A stretch of 53,522 bases of DNA from Candidatus Omnitrophota bacterium (GCA_020352775.1 CP070684.1:520421-573942), one strand, 5' to 3'; positions 34,605 to 43,604 are shown, counted from the first letter of the stretch. The notes: generated by a model from the sequence alone, not told the origin. Made by a program: numbers and translations.

Positions 34605-36317
34605 ATGAGTCCGCAACGTTTTTCAAAGCCATCCGGCGCAAGAATACGAAAAAAAGAAAAAAGGATTGCCTATTTCTCCATGGAAATAGGTATTGACCCT
34701 AAAATCCCTACTTACAGCGGAGGATTAGGGATTTTGGCAGGCGACACCATAAAATCCTGCGCAGACCTCCATGTACCCCTGGTCGCAGTTACTCTTCTTT
34801 ATAAGAAAGGTTATTTCTATCAAAAACTGGATGAGGAGGGTCAACAAACCGAACTTCCTCATGATTGGAAGCCAAAAAAGCATCTAACGCTCCTGCCTAA
34901 AAAAGTAAAAGTAACGATCGAAGGCCGCAGTGTGACAGTGGGGGCCTGGATTTTAAAAGTAGCCGGAATTAAAGGATATAGTATTCCGGTCATATTTCTT
35001 GATACGGATTTCGAAGAAAACAGCGAATACGACCGTAGCCTTTCATATTACCTTTACACTGGCGACAGAAAATACCGCTTGGCACAAGAAATCGTACTTG
35101 GAATCGGCGGAGTGAGAATGCTTAAAGAACTGGGGTTTCACCGCCTAAGCCGCTACCATATGAATGAAGGCCACGCCAGTCTCCTGACTTTAGAGCTTCT
35201 GCGTGAAAGAAGAAAGGGTAATAACGATTGGGATATTGAAGGAGTAAGGCGACTTTGTGTATTTACTACCCATACTCCGGTTCCCGTCGGCCATGACCAA
35301 TTTGAATATGACTTAGTAAAAAAAGTTTTAGGTGAGTTTGTTCCTAGGGATTTATTAAAACAGTTATCAGGGGGCGAAACGCATCTTAACATGACTCTTC
35401 TTGCCTTAAACTTAAGTGACTATGTTAACGGGGTAGCCAAGCAGCACGGCAAAGTATCCCGCGAGATGTTTCCGGGTTATCATATCGATTCAATTACCAA
35501 CGGAGTCCATATCACTACCTGGACCTGTAAGAGTTTTCGCCAACTGTATAAGGCCTACATGCCGGGCTGGAAAACCGATCCTTCCAGTTTGCGCTACGCC
35601 TTAAGTATTCCACGGGAGGAATTATGGAATGCGCACATAGAAGCAAAAACCATCCTGATTAATTATGTAAACAGTAAGACCAATATCGGCATGGATTATG
35701 ATGCTTTAACTATTGGTTTTGCCAGAAGAGCCACGGCCTATAAACGCGCAGATTTGGTATTTCATAACCCCCCACGCCTGGAAGAGGTGGCAAGAAAAGC
35801 CGGAAAGATACAATTTATCTTTGCCGGAAAAGCGCATCCGCAGGATAATCCTGGTAAGGAAATGATAAAGCGAATAGTTTCAATGTCGAAGAAGCTCGAT
35901 AGCAACATAAAAATCGCTTATCTGGATAATTACGATATTGATCTTGCCAAAATTCTCGTTGCCGGAGTTGATTTATGGCTTAACACTCCCCGTAAGCCCC
36001 AGGAAGCCTCGGGAACTTCAGGCATGAAAGCTGCCCTTAATGGGGTGCCCAGCTTTAGTATCCTTGACGGCTGGTGGATTGAAGGCTGCATCGAAGGTCT
36101 TACTGGTTGGGCAATAGATTCCGCATCAGACCGTGAAAGCAATGATGAGGACAATGCTCACGCGCTATATCGTAAGCTTGCAGAGGTAATTATACCCCTT
36201 TTCTATCGTGATCGACAGCGCTGGATTGATATTATGCGCCATACAATTGCAATCAACGGCTCTTTTTTCACTACCCACCGCATGATACAGCAATACGTGT
36301 TGCTTGCGTATCTCTAA
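34605..36317 (+). CDS. Alpha-glucan phosphorylase, short form
   Basis: A 570-residue glycogen/maltodextrin phosphorylase of the short bacterial type (TIGR02094-like). It has the opening AYFSMEIGIDPKIPTYSGGLG, HMNEGHASLL, TTHTPVPVGHDQF, NGVHITTW, and the PLP region RKPQEASGTSGMKAALNG, where the Lys is expected to bind pyridoxal phosphate. It releases glucose-1-phosphate from alpha-1,4-glucans. No DUF3417 N-terminal domain is present, so it is near the minimal size. It starts 6 bases after the previous stop and has no clear Shine-Dalgarno. With the upstream phosphofructokinase-type kinase it suggests use of stored glycogen. Confidence 0.9.
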   Translation: MSPQRFSKPSGARIRKKEKRIAYFSMEIGIDPKIPTYSGGLGILAGDTIKSCADLHVPLVAVTLLYKKGYFYQKLDEEGQQTELPHDWKPKKHLTLLPKKVKVTIEGRSVTVGAWILKVAGIKGYSIPVIFLDTDFEENSEYDRSLSYYLYTGDRKYRLAQEIVLGIGGVRMLKELGFHRLSRYHMNEGHASLLTLELLRERRKGNNDWDIEGVRRLCVFTTHTPVPVGHDQFEYDLVKKVLGEFVPRDLLKQLSGGETHLNMTLLALNLSDYVNGVAKQHGKVSREMFPGYHIDSITNGVHITTWTCKSFRQLYKAYMPGWKTDPSSLRYALSIPREELWNAHIEAKTILINYVNSKTNIGMDYDALTIGFARRATAYKRADLVFHNPPRLEEVARKAGKIQFIFAGKAHPQDNPGKEMIKRIVSMSKKLDSNIKIAYLDNYDIDLAKILVAGVDLWLNTPRKPQEASGTSGMKAALNGVPSFSILDGWWIEGCIEGLTGWAIDSASDRESNDEDNAHALYRKLAEVIIPLFYRDRQRWIDIMRHTIAINGSFFTTHRMIQQYVLLAYL

Positions 36318-36355
36318 GCCCTATTTTACCTTAAAATCAGTACCCATTATTCACC

Positions 36356-36385
36356 TTGACAGATCTTACCAAGGAGGCGTAAAAT
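36356..36385 (+). promoter_or_regulatory. Promoter of the Asn/Tyr-rich secreted protein
   Basis: TTGACA (36356-36361), 18-base spacer, TAAAAT (36380-36385). Confidence 0.5.
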
Positions 36386-36411
36386 ATCATGAGCCACGGG
36401 AGAGGTCAGCT

Positions 36412-36425
36412 AAACCGGGTGGTTT
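36412..36425 (+). other. Small hairpin just before a start codon
   Basis: AAACC (36412-36416) pairs with GGTTT (36421-36425) around GGGT, ending 5 bases before the ATG at 36431. It may shade the ribosome site; no strong Shine-Dalgarno is present. Confidence 0.35.
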
Positions 36426-36430
36426 AAAAG

Positions 36431-36892
36431 ATGGATAAAAGGCTTACCAAATCCGTGGGTATCTTTAAATTCCTGTTTTTATGCTGCGTTTTTATTGTCG
36501 CCCCCCTTGGTGCGAGAGCCTACCAGAATCCCGATTATTTTGATACAAACTACCCCAATTCTTACGATCGCAACAACTATTATTCAAATACATACCCCCT
36601 CCACAGCCAGACATTACATAATCAAGCCGACATTGAACCGTCAAATATAGATTATTATACCAGCAATTATATATTACCAAGCAATATGGGTTATTATAGC
36701 GGCGCATCTTCACCGCACGATGATATAAGCTACTGCAATGATGTGTATTTTGCAACTACTGTTAATGCCTACCATCGCGAGGTAGAAGAAAACTTAAATG
36801 ACTACCGCGAAAAAATTCAGGAAACAACCGAACGCATCAAATCCTACCAGAATGATTTAAAAAGCTTGGAGCAGACTGAAACCGTGCCCTAG
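36431..36892 (+). CDS. Secreted Asn/Tyr/Ser-rich protein with C-terminal coiled coil
   Basis: A 153-residue protein with a signal peptide (FKFLFLCCVFIVAPLGARA, cleavage near residue 31). The mature N-terminal 75 residues are rich in Tyr, Asn, Ser and Asp (YDRNNYYSNTYP, NIDYYTSNYI), and the last 40 residues form a helix or coiled coil (EVEENLNDYREKIQETTERI). I recognise no family. The composition resembles surface or matrix proteins. It has its own promoter and lies alone between glgP and a small membrane protein. Confidence 0.65.
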   Translation: MDKRLTKSVGIFKFLFLCCVFIVAPLGARAYQNPDYFDTNYPNSYDRNNYYSNTYPLHSQTLHNQADIEPSNIDYYTSNYILPSNMGYYSGASSPHDDISYCNDVYFATTVNAYHREVEENLNDYREKIQETTERIKSYQNDLKSLEQTETVP

Positions 36893-36951
36893 CTAAAGTG
36901 TTTCTAAGCCGGACCCGAAGATAATCTTACATTTTTAACCTTGAATTTGGG

Positions 36952-36979
36952 TTGGCTTTTTAGTGGCGTCTGGTATAAT
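36952..36979 (+). promoter_or_regulatory. Leaderless promoter of a small membrane protein gene
   Basis: TTGGCT (36952-36957), 16-base spacer, TATAAT (36974-36979) preceded by TGG (extended -10). The -10 ends 9 bases before ATG 36989; no Shine-Dalgarno. Confidence 0.6.
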
Positions 36980-36988
36980 AATAAAGCT

Positions 36989-37327
36989 ATGAACGCTAAT
37001 TCTGCACCAACCATGAATAGAGGCGAGAAATTTCTATTCGGTATCGGCATGTCATTGCTTGTATTTTTAATCATTGATAGTTACCTTATCCATCTTTGGA
37101 CAGTGCTAATCGCTTATGATTTTGGAGGATTTGGGCCGGCCCTTATCACCTTTTTATTGCCGTTCTTTGCGCAGGTTTTCTGGGCAACATATCACATCAT
37201 GTACTTGCGAACAATTTTAGATCCGTATCTTCTGGGGATTATTTTTTATCTGCTTTTTCTCCTTTTAATGATGTTATGCCTGATTCTATCTAGCGCACGC
37301 TCAAGTTGCGAAATCAGTAAACGCTAA
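36989..37327 (+). CDS. Small membrane protein with three predicted helices
   Basis: A 112-residue protein starting MNANSAPTMNRGEKFLFG. Hydrophobic segments are FGIGMSLLVFLIIDSYLI, FGPALITFLLPFFAQVFW and LLGIIFYLLFLLLMMLCLI. No motif or named family is recognised. ATG 36989 is chosen over an in-frame ATG at 36941 because a TGGTATAAT promoter element lies between them, within the longer form. The HD-domain gene follows after 12 bases and could be cotranscribed. Confidence 0.7.
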   Translation: MNANSAPTMNRGEKFLFGIGMSLLVFLIIDSYLIHLWTVLIAYDFGGFGPALITFLLPFFAQVFWATYHIMYLRTILDPYLLGIIFYLLFLLLMMLCLILSSARSSCEISKR

Positions 37328-37339
37328 CACACGACAGAC

Positions 37340-38461
37340 ATGATCAGAAAGCCTTTCCTTTTAAAAATTTATGAATCCGCCAGTATGCAGCGCTGGAATG
37401 ATCAGATAAGGCCGGTGGAGCTGACCGAGCTTGACAAGCAGGCGCATAAAATGATAATTGCCTACGTCTTAGGCAAATGTGAGGAGCAAAATAAAAACAA
37501 AGACCTTAACTGGATTGAAATTATCGAAGCGGGCCTGTTTGAATACCTGCAACGTACTATCCTTACCGATCTTAAGCCCCCCCTTTTTCACAGAATAAAG
37601 GAAGACTGGGGACAATATATTCAACTTAATGAATGGGCTTATGAAAAAATACGGCAAGTCATTGAGCCCCTCGGGAAAGATTTTTGCAGCCGTTTTCGCC
37701 AATATCTTACCGATAAAGAACGCAATGTTAACCGCCGGATTATAAGCGCTGCTCATTTTTATGCCACCAAATGGGAATTTGATATTATTGAACGCGCCAA
37801 TCCTAACGGCTATGAAATCGATGAAATCAGAGAAGACATCCGCTCCAAACAGGGAAAATATCATGATTTAGAAAGTATGCGCTGGCTCTTAAGCTCCCCA
37901 CAGCTAAACGATTTTGTTAATATCTGCGGGCAGCTGCGTTTTCAGATACGATGGAGTCACCTGCACCGGGTACCCAAAACTTCAGTTCTGGGGCATATGC
38001 TGATTGTGGCCATGATTTCTTATCTTCTCTCTCTGGAGGCCGGGGCCAGCCCTGCGCGCTGTATTAATAATTATTTTACAGCTCTTTTTCATGATCTTCC
38101 GGAAGTCCTTACGCGTGATGTGATTAACCCTGTTAAACGCGCCGTAGAGGGCCTTAAGGAATTAATCCAGGATTATGAACGCCAGGAAATGCAGCGCCGG
38201 ATTTATAAACTCTTGCCTAAAGAATGGCATGAACAAATGAAGATGTTTACTGAAAATGAATTTACTAACCTTCCCAATAGAGACGGAGGGCTGATTAAGG
38301 CCGTGGATGATTTAGCTGCTTTTATCGAGGTATATTTAGCCTTTAAAAACGGTATCCAAAATGAAGACCTAGAAGGAGCTAAGTTTTCACTCCTTGAAAC
38401 ATACAACGCAAAAACAATAGCGGGCATTAATTTTGACCAGATTTACGCGGATTTCGATTAA
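37340..38461 (+). CDS. HD-domain phosphohydrolase
   Basis: A 373-residue protein. The second half carries an HD metal-dependent hydrolase domain resembling YfbR-type 5'-nucleotidases: RVPKTSVLGHMLIVAM supplies the first His, FHDLPEVLTRDVINPVK the HD pair and downstream Asp, and DDLAAFIEVYLAF the later conserved Asp. The first 200 residues are mostly helical with charged residues and have no motif I know. The substrate is unknown, nucleotides being the usual class. It is followed by a desulforedoxin-like small protein 16 bases downstream. Confidence 0.8.
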   Translation: MIRKPFLLKIYESASMQRWNDQIRPVELTELDKQAHKMIIAYVLGKCEEQNKNKDLNWIEIIEAGLFEYLQRTILTDLKPPLFHRIKEDWGQYIQLNEWAYEKIRQVIEPLGKDFCSRFRQYLTDKERNVNRRIISAAHFYATKWEFDIIERANPNGYEIDEIREDIRSKQGKYHDLESMRWLLSSPQLNDFVNICGQLRFQIRWSHLHRVPKTSVLGHMLIVAMISYLLSLEAGASPARCINNYFTALFHDLPEVLTRDVINPVKRAVEGLKELIQDYERQEMQRRIYKLLPKEWHEQMKMFTENEFTNLPNRDGGLIKAVDDLAAFIEVYLAFKNGIQNEDLEGAKFSLLETYNAKTIAGINFDQIYADFD

Positions 38462-38477
38462 ATTAAAAGGAGGTTAT

Positions 38478-38603
38478 ATGAATGTAGAAAACATTGGTGA
38501 AAATTATCGTTGCAATGTATGCGGCAATGAAGTGACCGTAACCAAGGTAGGCGGCGGAGAGCTTGTCTGTTGCAATCAACCCATGGAAAGAATAAGCGAA
38601 TAA
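38478..38603 (+). CDS. Desulforedoxin-like small iron protein
   Basis: A 41-residue protein, with Cys in YRCNVCGNEV (CxxC) and in LVCCNQPM (adjacent CC). This is the four-Cys pattern of desulforedoxin and of the N-terminal domain of desulfoferrodoxin, which bind one iron. The superoxide-reductase domain of desulfoferrodoxin is absent. AAAAGGAGGTTAT precedes the ATG, which makes it a real gene despite its size. The expected role is electron transfer in an anaerobe. Confidence 0.85.
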   Translation: MNVENIGENYRCNVCGNEVTVTKVGGGELVCCNQPMERISE

Positions 38604-38616
38604 AAGGGAGGGAGAC

Positions 38617-39729
38617 ATGAAAACTTTAAGGATTTGCTTTTTGGTTTTGGTTTGCTCGGTAATAGCTCCTTCGATAGGTGTCTATGCTCAAAGAATAGGG
38701 AGCCCTTACAGAATGCCGCCACGCATCCAGACACAACAGACCCAACAAACACAAGAGACAAAACAATCACAGCAAACAAAAAGTACTGAAACCAAACCCG
38801 CATACGAATCACCCCGCTATAAACGCCCGAGAGCAGAACCGCGCCATACCAGAGAAAGAAGGCGGACCAGCAGGGAAGTACAGGGTTCATTACGCCAAAG
38901 AGGAAAAAAATTGTATTTACGTACTAACCAAAGCGTAAAAAAAGTAGAAGTTTTTTCGGGAAATAAAAAATTAGGAGAATTAAAAAGAGGCAGAAACTTT
39001 GATATCACGAACTATCTTTCCCAGGCGCAACGCAACCAATTAAAATTTATCTACCATGACCCAAAAGGTAAAACTTATCTTCAAAGCTTAAGCACCCATA
39101 AATATAAATCTCTTGCAATGCCTCCGGAACCGTTAGGTAAAATTTCCAGGGCTGGAATGCCTGTTGATCCTTTAGGAAAGATTTCTGAGCCTGTAGATCC
39201 TTTAAAGCGAGGCTCTCGCGGAATGCCCGTTGATCCTTATGGGAGAGGTGGCAGGGCAATGCCTCCCGATCCTTTAGATAGAGGGTCTAGAATTAAATCC
39301 GACCTCGAACCTTTCCCTGGCACTGACGCATCGGTTATGACTGGGCCAAGACGCGGTCGTGGCGGCCGTGTAGGACCAGGTGCGGTTGGTGGATTGCGCG
39401 GCCGGGGTGGCGTTTCAATGGATGAGGAGGAAGAAGAGGAGGAAGAAGAACCAATACAGGCACGGCCAAATCCAATGCAACGGCTGCTCAATTTCTTTAG
39501 AGGACGGCGTGGTGTAGCACAACAAGGAGTAAGCAGCATGGGCCGCGGTAGTGCCGCTTACGGTGAAGAGGAAGAAGAACCAGAACCTCCTAGTCCTGTA
39601 AGCCGGATGGGAAGAGGCGCTACATCAAGTGGAGAGCCTACCGGAACAGTTCCTGGTAGAGGCCCTGTATCATGGGATCCAGGTGAAATGCCTCAAAGCA
39701 TGGAAGAAATGGAACAGATGGGTAGATAA
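38617..39729 (+). CDS. Secreted Arg/Pro/Gly-rich low-complexity protein with PDPLG-type repeats
   Basis: A 370-residue protein with a signal peptide (FLVLVCSVIAPSIGVYA, cleavage near residue 24). A Gln/Thr-rich stretch follows, then a possible small domain (RGKKLYLRTNQSVKKVEVFSG to about residue 165). Next come degenerate repeats of the form MPxDPLGxISRG (about 167-230), a Gly/Arg-rich stretch, an acidic run of Glu (about 270-285) and a Met/Glu/Gly-rich end. No family is recognised. AAGGGAGGGAGAC precedes the ATG. Probably an envelope or extracellular protein; frequent low complexity makes homology searches unreliable. Confidence 0.65.
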   Translation: MKTLRICFLVLVCSVIAPSIGVYAQRIGSPYRMPPRIQTQQTQQTQETKQSQQTKSTETKPAYESPRYKRPRAEPRHTRERRRTSREVQGSLRQRGKKLYLRTNQSVKKVEVFSGNKKLGELKRGRNFDITNYLSQAQRNQLKFIYHDPKGKTYLQSLSTHKYKSLAMPPEPLGKISRAGMPVDPLGKISEPVDPLKRGSRGMPVDPYGRGGRAMPPDPLDRGSRIKSDLEPFPGTDASVMTGPRRGRGGRVGPGAVGGLRGRGGVSMDEEEEEEEEEPIQARPNPMQRLLNFFRGRRGVAQQGVSSMGRGSAAYGEEEEEPEPPSPVSRMGRGATSSGEPTGTVPGRGPVSWDPGEMPQSMEEMEQMGR

Positions 39730-39737
39730 ACCAAGAT

Positions 39738-41066
39738 TTAGCGGACTAATTTACGAGAAATAAAATATACCGGGATTCCGCTTAATGCCAGAAGTATCCC
39801 CACTACAGACTGGAAAGGGTAAATACGCACGGTATTGATTACCAGCCAGGCACAGGCGAGAATAAAAATAAAAGGTATGAAAGGATAGCCCCACACTTTG
39901 TAAGGACGATCTAGGTTGGGGTATTTGCGTCGCAGCACATAAATTCCGATCACAATCAGGCCAAAATATAACCACATCAGCACTCCGGTAAAAAATAATA
40001 GTCTTGTAAAAGTACCCCAGATAATTAAAACAACAGTCCAGAGTCCATTGATGACGATGGAACGTGCCGGGGTGCTAAAACGGGGACCTACCCTACCCAA
40101 ATATTGAAAAATAGGGTGGTCTTTTCCTAAAGCATAGGTGATTCTACCGCTGGTTATAATCATTCCATTAATCGCCCCAAACGCTGAAATTACAACCAAA
40201 GCCTCTACCATTTTTTGGGCTGGCGCACCAAATAAAACATGCATTACGTTTGAGGCGATTAAGTTTGTCTGGGCAATTTCAGCAGCAGGCATAAGGTAGA
40301 TATAAACCAAATTCAGTAAAATATAAAGAACTGTAATTATTAATGTGCCAACAATCAATGCCCGTGGGAGCACGCGTTGGGCATTACGGGTTTCACCCGT
40401 AACATAAGTGCCTTCATGCCAGCCGCCATAAGTCCAAAGCACTGGGATCAGTGCTAATCCCAACAGAGAAATTAGACCTTCTGTGCCTCCCAAAAAAGTT
40501 AAAGGAGTAAAATTAGAAATATCCCCTTTACCCGAAAAAATACCCAGAATAATAATTGCAAGCAAAGTCAGCACTTTGGCAATGGTTGATATGTTTTGCA
40601 AAGTCTTTCCCTGCCGTAAACCCAAGATATTTACAAAAGAAAGAAGCGCAACAGCTGCGATTGCAGTCACTTTGACTAGTCCTGCATCTAACGCTAAAAA
40701 GGAAAGCAAATATTCCGCAAAGATAAATGAAATCGCAGCGATTGATCCGGTGCGCAGCACCAAAAGTGATGTCCAGCCATAAAGAAAGCCCATTAAAGGG
40801 CCGTAGCTTTTGCTAAGATAGACATAGTCTCCGCCAGTCTCGGGGATTGAGGAGGAAAGCTCAGCATAGCAACTTGCTCCGATCAGGGAAATTAAGCCTC
40901 CTAAAAACCAAACAAAAATTATAAGCTCTGGGGAAGTAAGATATTGGGCTACTTCAGCCGGGACCCTGAATATCCCCACTCCGATTACGATTCCCACTGC
41001 AATCGCAACCGAATCCCAAAAGCCTAAAGCTTGCAATAATGCTGGCTTAGAGTTATTTTTATCCAT
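39738..41066 (-). CDS. APC-superfamily amino acid permease
   Basis: A 442-residue transporter with about 12 hydrophobic segments, convergent with the previous gene. The family signature at the first helix, VAIAVGIVIGVGIFRVPAEV, and SIPETGGDYVYLSKSYGPLMGFLYG are typical of the LAT/APC type. The substrate could be amino acids, possibly by exchange, and is not predictable from sequence. The start lies 7 bases after an extended -10 on the minus strand, without a Shine-Dalgarno. Confidence 0.88.
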   Translation of the reverse strand: MDKNNSKPALLQALGFWDSVAIAVGIVIGVGIFRVPAEVAQYLTSPELIIFVWFLGGLISLIGASCYAELSSSIPETGGDYVYLSKSYGPLMGFLYGWTSLLVLRTGSIAAISFIFAEYLLSFLALDAGLVKVTAIAAVALLSFVNILGLRQGKTLQNISTIAKVLTLLAIIILGIFSGKGDISNFTPLTFLGGTEGLISLLGLALIPVLWTYGGWHEGTYVTGETRNAQRVLPRALIVGTLIITVLYILLNLVYIYLMPAAEIAQTNLIASNVMHVLFGAPAQKMVEALVVISAFGAINGMIITSGRITYALGKDHPIFQYLGRVGPRFSTPARSIVINGLWTVVLIIWGTFTRLLFFTGVLMWLYFGLIVIGIYVLRRKYPNLDRPYKVWGYPFIPFIFILACAWLVINTVRIYPFQSVVGILLALSGIPVYFISRKLVR

Positions 41067-41073
41067 AGCGCTT

Positions 41074-41082
41074 ATTATACCA
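41074..41082 (-). promoter_or_regulatory. Leaderless promoter of the APC permease gene
   Basis: On the minus strand TGGTATAAT (extended -10) is followed by 7 bases and then the ATG at 41066. Confidence 0.55.
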
Positions 41083-41102
41083 CGCTTAGAAGAGGAATCG
41101 AG

Positions 41103-41130
41103 TTACATATTGCGATTTTTTTGCTATAAT
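41103..41130 (+). promoter_or_regulatory. Leaderless promoter of the ABC-F gene
   Basis: TTACAT (41103-41108), 16-base spacer, TATAAT (41125-41130) preceded by TGC (extended -10). The ATG at 41139 follows 8 bases later, with no Shine-Dalgarno. Confidence 0.6.
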
Positions 41131-41138
41131 TATACCTT

Positions 41139-43046
41139 ATGATTACGATAACTAACCTATCCAAGACTTTCGGTAAAAAAGACCTTTTTTCCAAATTCAA
41201 TTTAACGATCAATAAAGGAGAGAAGATCGGACTGGTAGGACCTAACGGCTCTGGCAAATCTACTCTTTTTTATATGATCCTGGAAAAACTTGAACCCTCA
41301 AGCGGCCGCATCCAGATAAATAAAGGCGTGCGCATCGGCTATCTGGCCCAAGAAGCAAATTTTACCTCACAGCGAAAAGTCCTTCAGGAAGTAATTGAAG
41401 GCGATGAGGCGATTATGCGCCTTAACAAAGAAAAGGAAGAACTTGAAACTAAAGGCGAGGCAGCCTCAGCACGCTACGGAAAAATCCTTCATGATTTAGA
41501 ATTCTTAGGATATTTTGAGATGGAGCATAAAGCTAAAAAAGTTTTAAGCGGGCTGGGGTTTAAAGAAGAGGAATTCAATAGGCCCATAAACCAGATGAGC
41601 GGCGGCTGGCAGATGCGCGTTCTCCTGGCCAAGCTTTTGGTGTGTCACTATGACCTGCTGTTACTGGATGAACCTACTAATTTTCTTGATTTAGGCGCGG
41701 CGCTGTGGCTTAAGGATTACCTCGCTTTTTTTAAGGGGGCGTTTGTGATGATTTCACACGATAAGGATTTCCTGGATGAAGTTACCAATTACACCCTGGT
41801 ATTGGAACACGGCACAATCGAGAAAGTTAAAGGTAATTATGAGCATTACCGCAAGATAAAAGATGAGAAGCGCCGGCACCTATTAAAGCAATTCAAAGAG
41901 CAGGAAAAGAAGCGCCAGCAGTTGGAGCGATTTATCAGTCGTTTCCACGGCCAGCCCAATAAAGCAGCTCAAGTGCGCGCCAAACGCACGCAGCTGGAGA
42001 AAATGGCAGAAATCATAGTACCCTTGGACCGCAAAGAAAGTATCCGGGAGTTTAAATTCCCTGAAACTCAAAGGAGCGGGTATCGTGTGATCGGACTTGA
42101 AAAAATATCCAAGTCTTACGGCGATATTAAGGTATATAAAGATTTTGATTTTGAAATAATAAAAGGCGAACGCGCGGTCCTGACAGGTCCCAATGGAGCT
42201 GGTAAATCAACACTTTTAAAGATCTTAGCCGGCGTGGTTGATATCGACAGTGGTAAACGCGCCCTGGGCCATAACGTTGAAGCCGGATATTTTTCCCAGA
42301 TGCGCCTGGAAGTATTAAATCCGCACCACACTGTATTTGAAGAAGCCTATGGGGTAAGTGGGGGAAAGTTAACCGGGGAAGCAATCCGCACTATTTTAGG
42401 GATGTTTTTCTTTGTGGGAGACGATGTTGAAAAAAAGGTAAGTGTTTTAAGCGGGGGAGAGAAAAGCCGCCTTATTTTAGCTAAACTGCTGATTAAGCCT
42501 CCAAATTTTCTGCTTCTGGATGAGCCTACCACACACTTAGATGTTGATGCCGTAGAAGCACTAATAAAGGCTCTTAGCGATTATGAGGGGACACTGGTCT
42601 GCATTAGTCATGATATACACTTTGTGCGTTCTATCGCCAATACGGTGTTTGAAGTTAATCCCGGCGGCAGAGTAAGGAAATTCCCGGGTAATTTCGATTA
42701 TTACCTGCACAAGATAAAAGAAAAACCTGGTGCAAAGCCGGCCTTGGCAAAAACTAAAGTAAAAGTATCGAAGGGGTTTAAGGAAGCAGAAAAGAAAGCG
42801 GCGCCTGAAAAAGAGGAAAAGCTCAAAGAACACAATAAGAAAATAGCAAAAAGAATTCGCAAGCTTCGAACTGAAAAGGAAAAAATCGAGGTTGAGCGCT
42901 CGGTTAAAAAAGAGATTCTATCTAGTCCTGGTAGAATCCCCAGTGAAGAAATCGCTAAAAAATACCGTCAGCGGCTTACGCAAATCGAAAAAAGAGCCCA
43001 CCAAATCGATAAGGAAATCGTGAAGCTCAAACATTCATTTCTTTAA
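41139..43046 (+). CDS. ABC-F family ATPase, Uup/EttA-like
   Basis: A 635-residue protein with two ABC domains and no membrane segments. Walker A motifs are GPNGSGKS (first) and GPNGAGKS (second); signature motifs are MSGGWQMR and LSGGEKSR; Walker B regions are LLLLDEPTNFLDL and FLLLDEPTTHLDV. The ABC-F linker with a charged helix (KQFKEQEKKRQQLERF) lies between the domains, and a Lys/Glu-rich coiled C-terminal extension of about 100 residues resembles Uup. ABC-F proteins act on the ribosome, for example in translation control or stalled-ribosome rescue. The exact subgroup is uncertain. Confidence 0.92.
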   Translation: MITITNLSKTFGKKDLFSKFNLTINKGEKIGLVGPNGSGKSTLFYMILEKLEPSSGRIQINKGVRIGYLAQEANFTSQRKVLQEVIEGDEAIMRLNKEKEELETKGEAASARYGKILHDLEFLGYFEMEHKAKKVLSGLGFKEEEFNRPINQMSGGWQMRVLLAKLLVCHYDLLLLDEPTNFLDLGAALWLKDYLAFFKGAFVMISHDKDFLDEVTNYTLVLEHGTIEKVKGNYEHYRKIKDEKRRHLLKQFKEQEKKRQQLERFISRFHGQPNKAAQVRAKRTQLEKMAEIIVPLDRKESIREFKFPETQRSGYRVIGLEKISKSYGDIKVYKDFDFEIIKGERAVLTGPNGAGKSTLLKILAGVVDIDSGKRALGHNVEAGYFSQMRLEVLNPHHTVFEEAYGVSGGKLTGEAIRTILGMFFFVGDDVEKKVSVLSGGEKSRLILAKLLIKPPNFLLLDEPTTHLDVDAVEALIKALSDYEGTLVCISHDIHFVRSIANTVFEVNPGGRVRKFPGNFDYYLHKIKEKPGAKPALAKTKVKVSKGFKEAEKKAAPEKEEKLKEHNKKIAKRIRKLRTEKEKIEVERSVKKEILSSPGRIPSEEIAKKYRQRLTQIEKRAHQIDKEIVKLKHSFL

Positions 43047-43103
43047 AAAAATAAAGACAGCTGGCTTTATGGGGATATTGCGCTCGACTAACGCCGGCGA
43101 TTC

Positions 43104-43112
43104 TGCTATAAT
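43104..43112 (+). promoter_or_regulatory. Leaderless promoter of the BamE-like gene
   Basis: TGCTATAAT, an extended -10, ends 8 bases before ATG 43121. The other in-frame ATG at 43115 is only 2 bases after it and cannot be downstream of the start site, which argues for 43121. Confidence 0.6.
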
Positions 43113-43120
43113 CTATGGAT

Positions 43121-43384
43121 ATGAAAATTAAACTGGTCCCGATAGTTTTGTTATTGCTCATACTCTGCGCCTGTGTTGGACCGAAAAAAGGAGTCTATCA
43201 GACTACGGCCGGCACAATTAAGAAAGGCTATACCAAGGAGCAGGTTGTAAAAGTGCTGGGCCAGCCTCATCATATGCGTTCCCGGGGAGGGGTTGTTGCC
43301 TGGTATTATTCCTTCGGCAAAAACAAAAGCCTGTTTGTGTATTTTATCGATGATAAACTGACCGATGTGTGGCAGAAAAGCTAA
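43121..43384 (+). CDS. Small BamE/SmpA-like lipoprotein
   Basis: An 87-residue predicted lipoprotein starting MKIKLVPIVLLLLILCAC, with a lipobox giving Cys near residue 18. The mature domain has the BamE/SmpA/OmlA pattern: IKKGYTKEQVVKVLGQPHH and VAWYYSFGKN with LFVYFIDDKLTDVW. Such proteins bind envelope partners, and BamE itself stabilises the BAM complex. Whether this is true BamE or a general member is not decidable from one domain. The start at 43121 is chosen from promoter position. Confidence 0.8.
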   Translation: MKIKLVPIVLLLLILCACVGPKKGVYQTTAGTIKKGYTKEQVVKVLGQPHHMRSRGGVVAWYYSFGKNKSLFVYFIDDKLTDVWQKS

Positions 43385-43398
43385 ATCAGGAGGTATCC

Positions 43399-43596
43399 AT
43401 GAAATTAACTAAAGGTGAAAGGACAATTTTTTCCGGAGCACCTTTGTTTTTCGGAATGGTTTTGATCGTGGGGGGCTGGTGGAGTGCGCTCACAAACCCC
43501 AGGCTGCCGCAGGGAATGATTATGATCGGGGCGGGATTAATTTGCGTCAGCCTTTACTGCGTGGCGGCGCTTTTGATAAGGCTTATCGAAAAATAA
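43399..43596 (+). CDS. Small membrane protein with two predicted helices
   Basis: A 65-residue protein starting MKLTKGERTIFSGAPLFFG. Two hydrophobic segments are visible (FFGMVLIVGGWWSALT and MIMIGAGLICVSLYCVAALL). CAGGAGGTATCC directly before the ATG supports the start and rules out the longer in-frame version from 43369, which would overlap the previous gene. No family known. Confidence 0.65.
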   Translation: MKLTKGERTIFSGAPLFFGMVLIVGGWWSALTNPRLPQGMIMIGAGLICVSLYCVAALLIRLIEK

Positions 43597-43604
43597 TCAA
43601 TACC

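Noticed and set aside
36386-36430. Riboswitch in the leader of the Asn/Tyr-rich secreted protein
   Set aside because: The leader is only about 40 bases with one 5-bp hairpin, and no known riboswitch consensus such as c-di-GMP was found.
43047-43080. Terminator after the ABC-F gene (ATAAAG paired with CTTTAT)
   Set aside because: The stem is imperfect and not followed by a T run on the plus strand, so it was not annotated.
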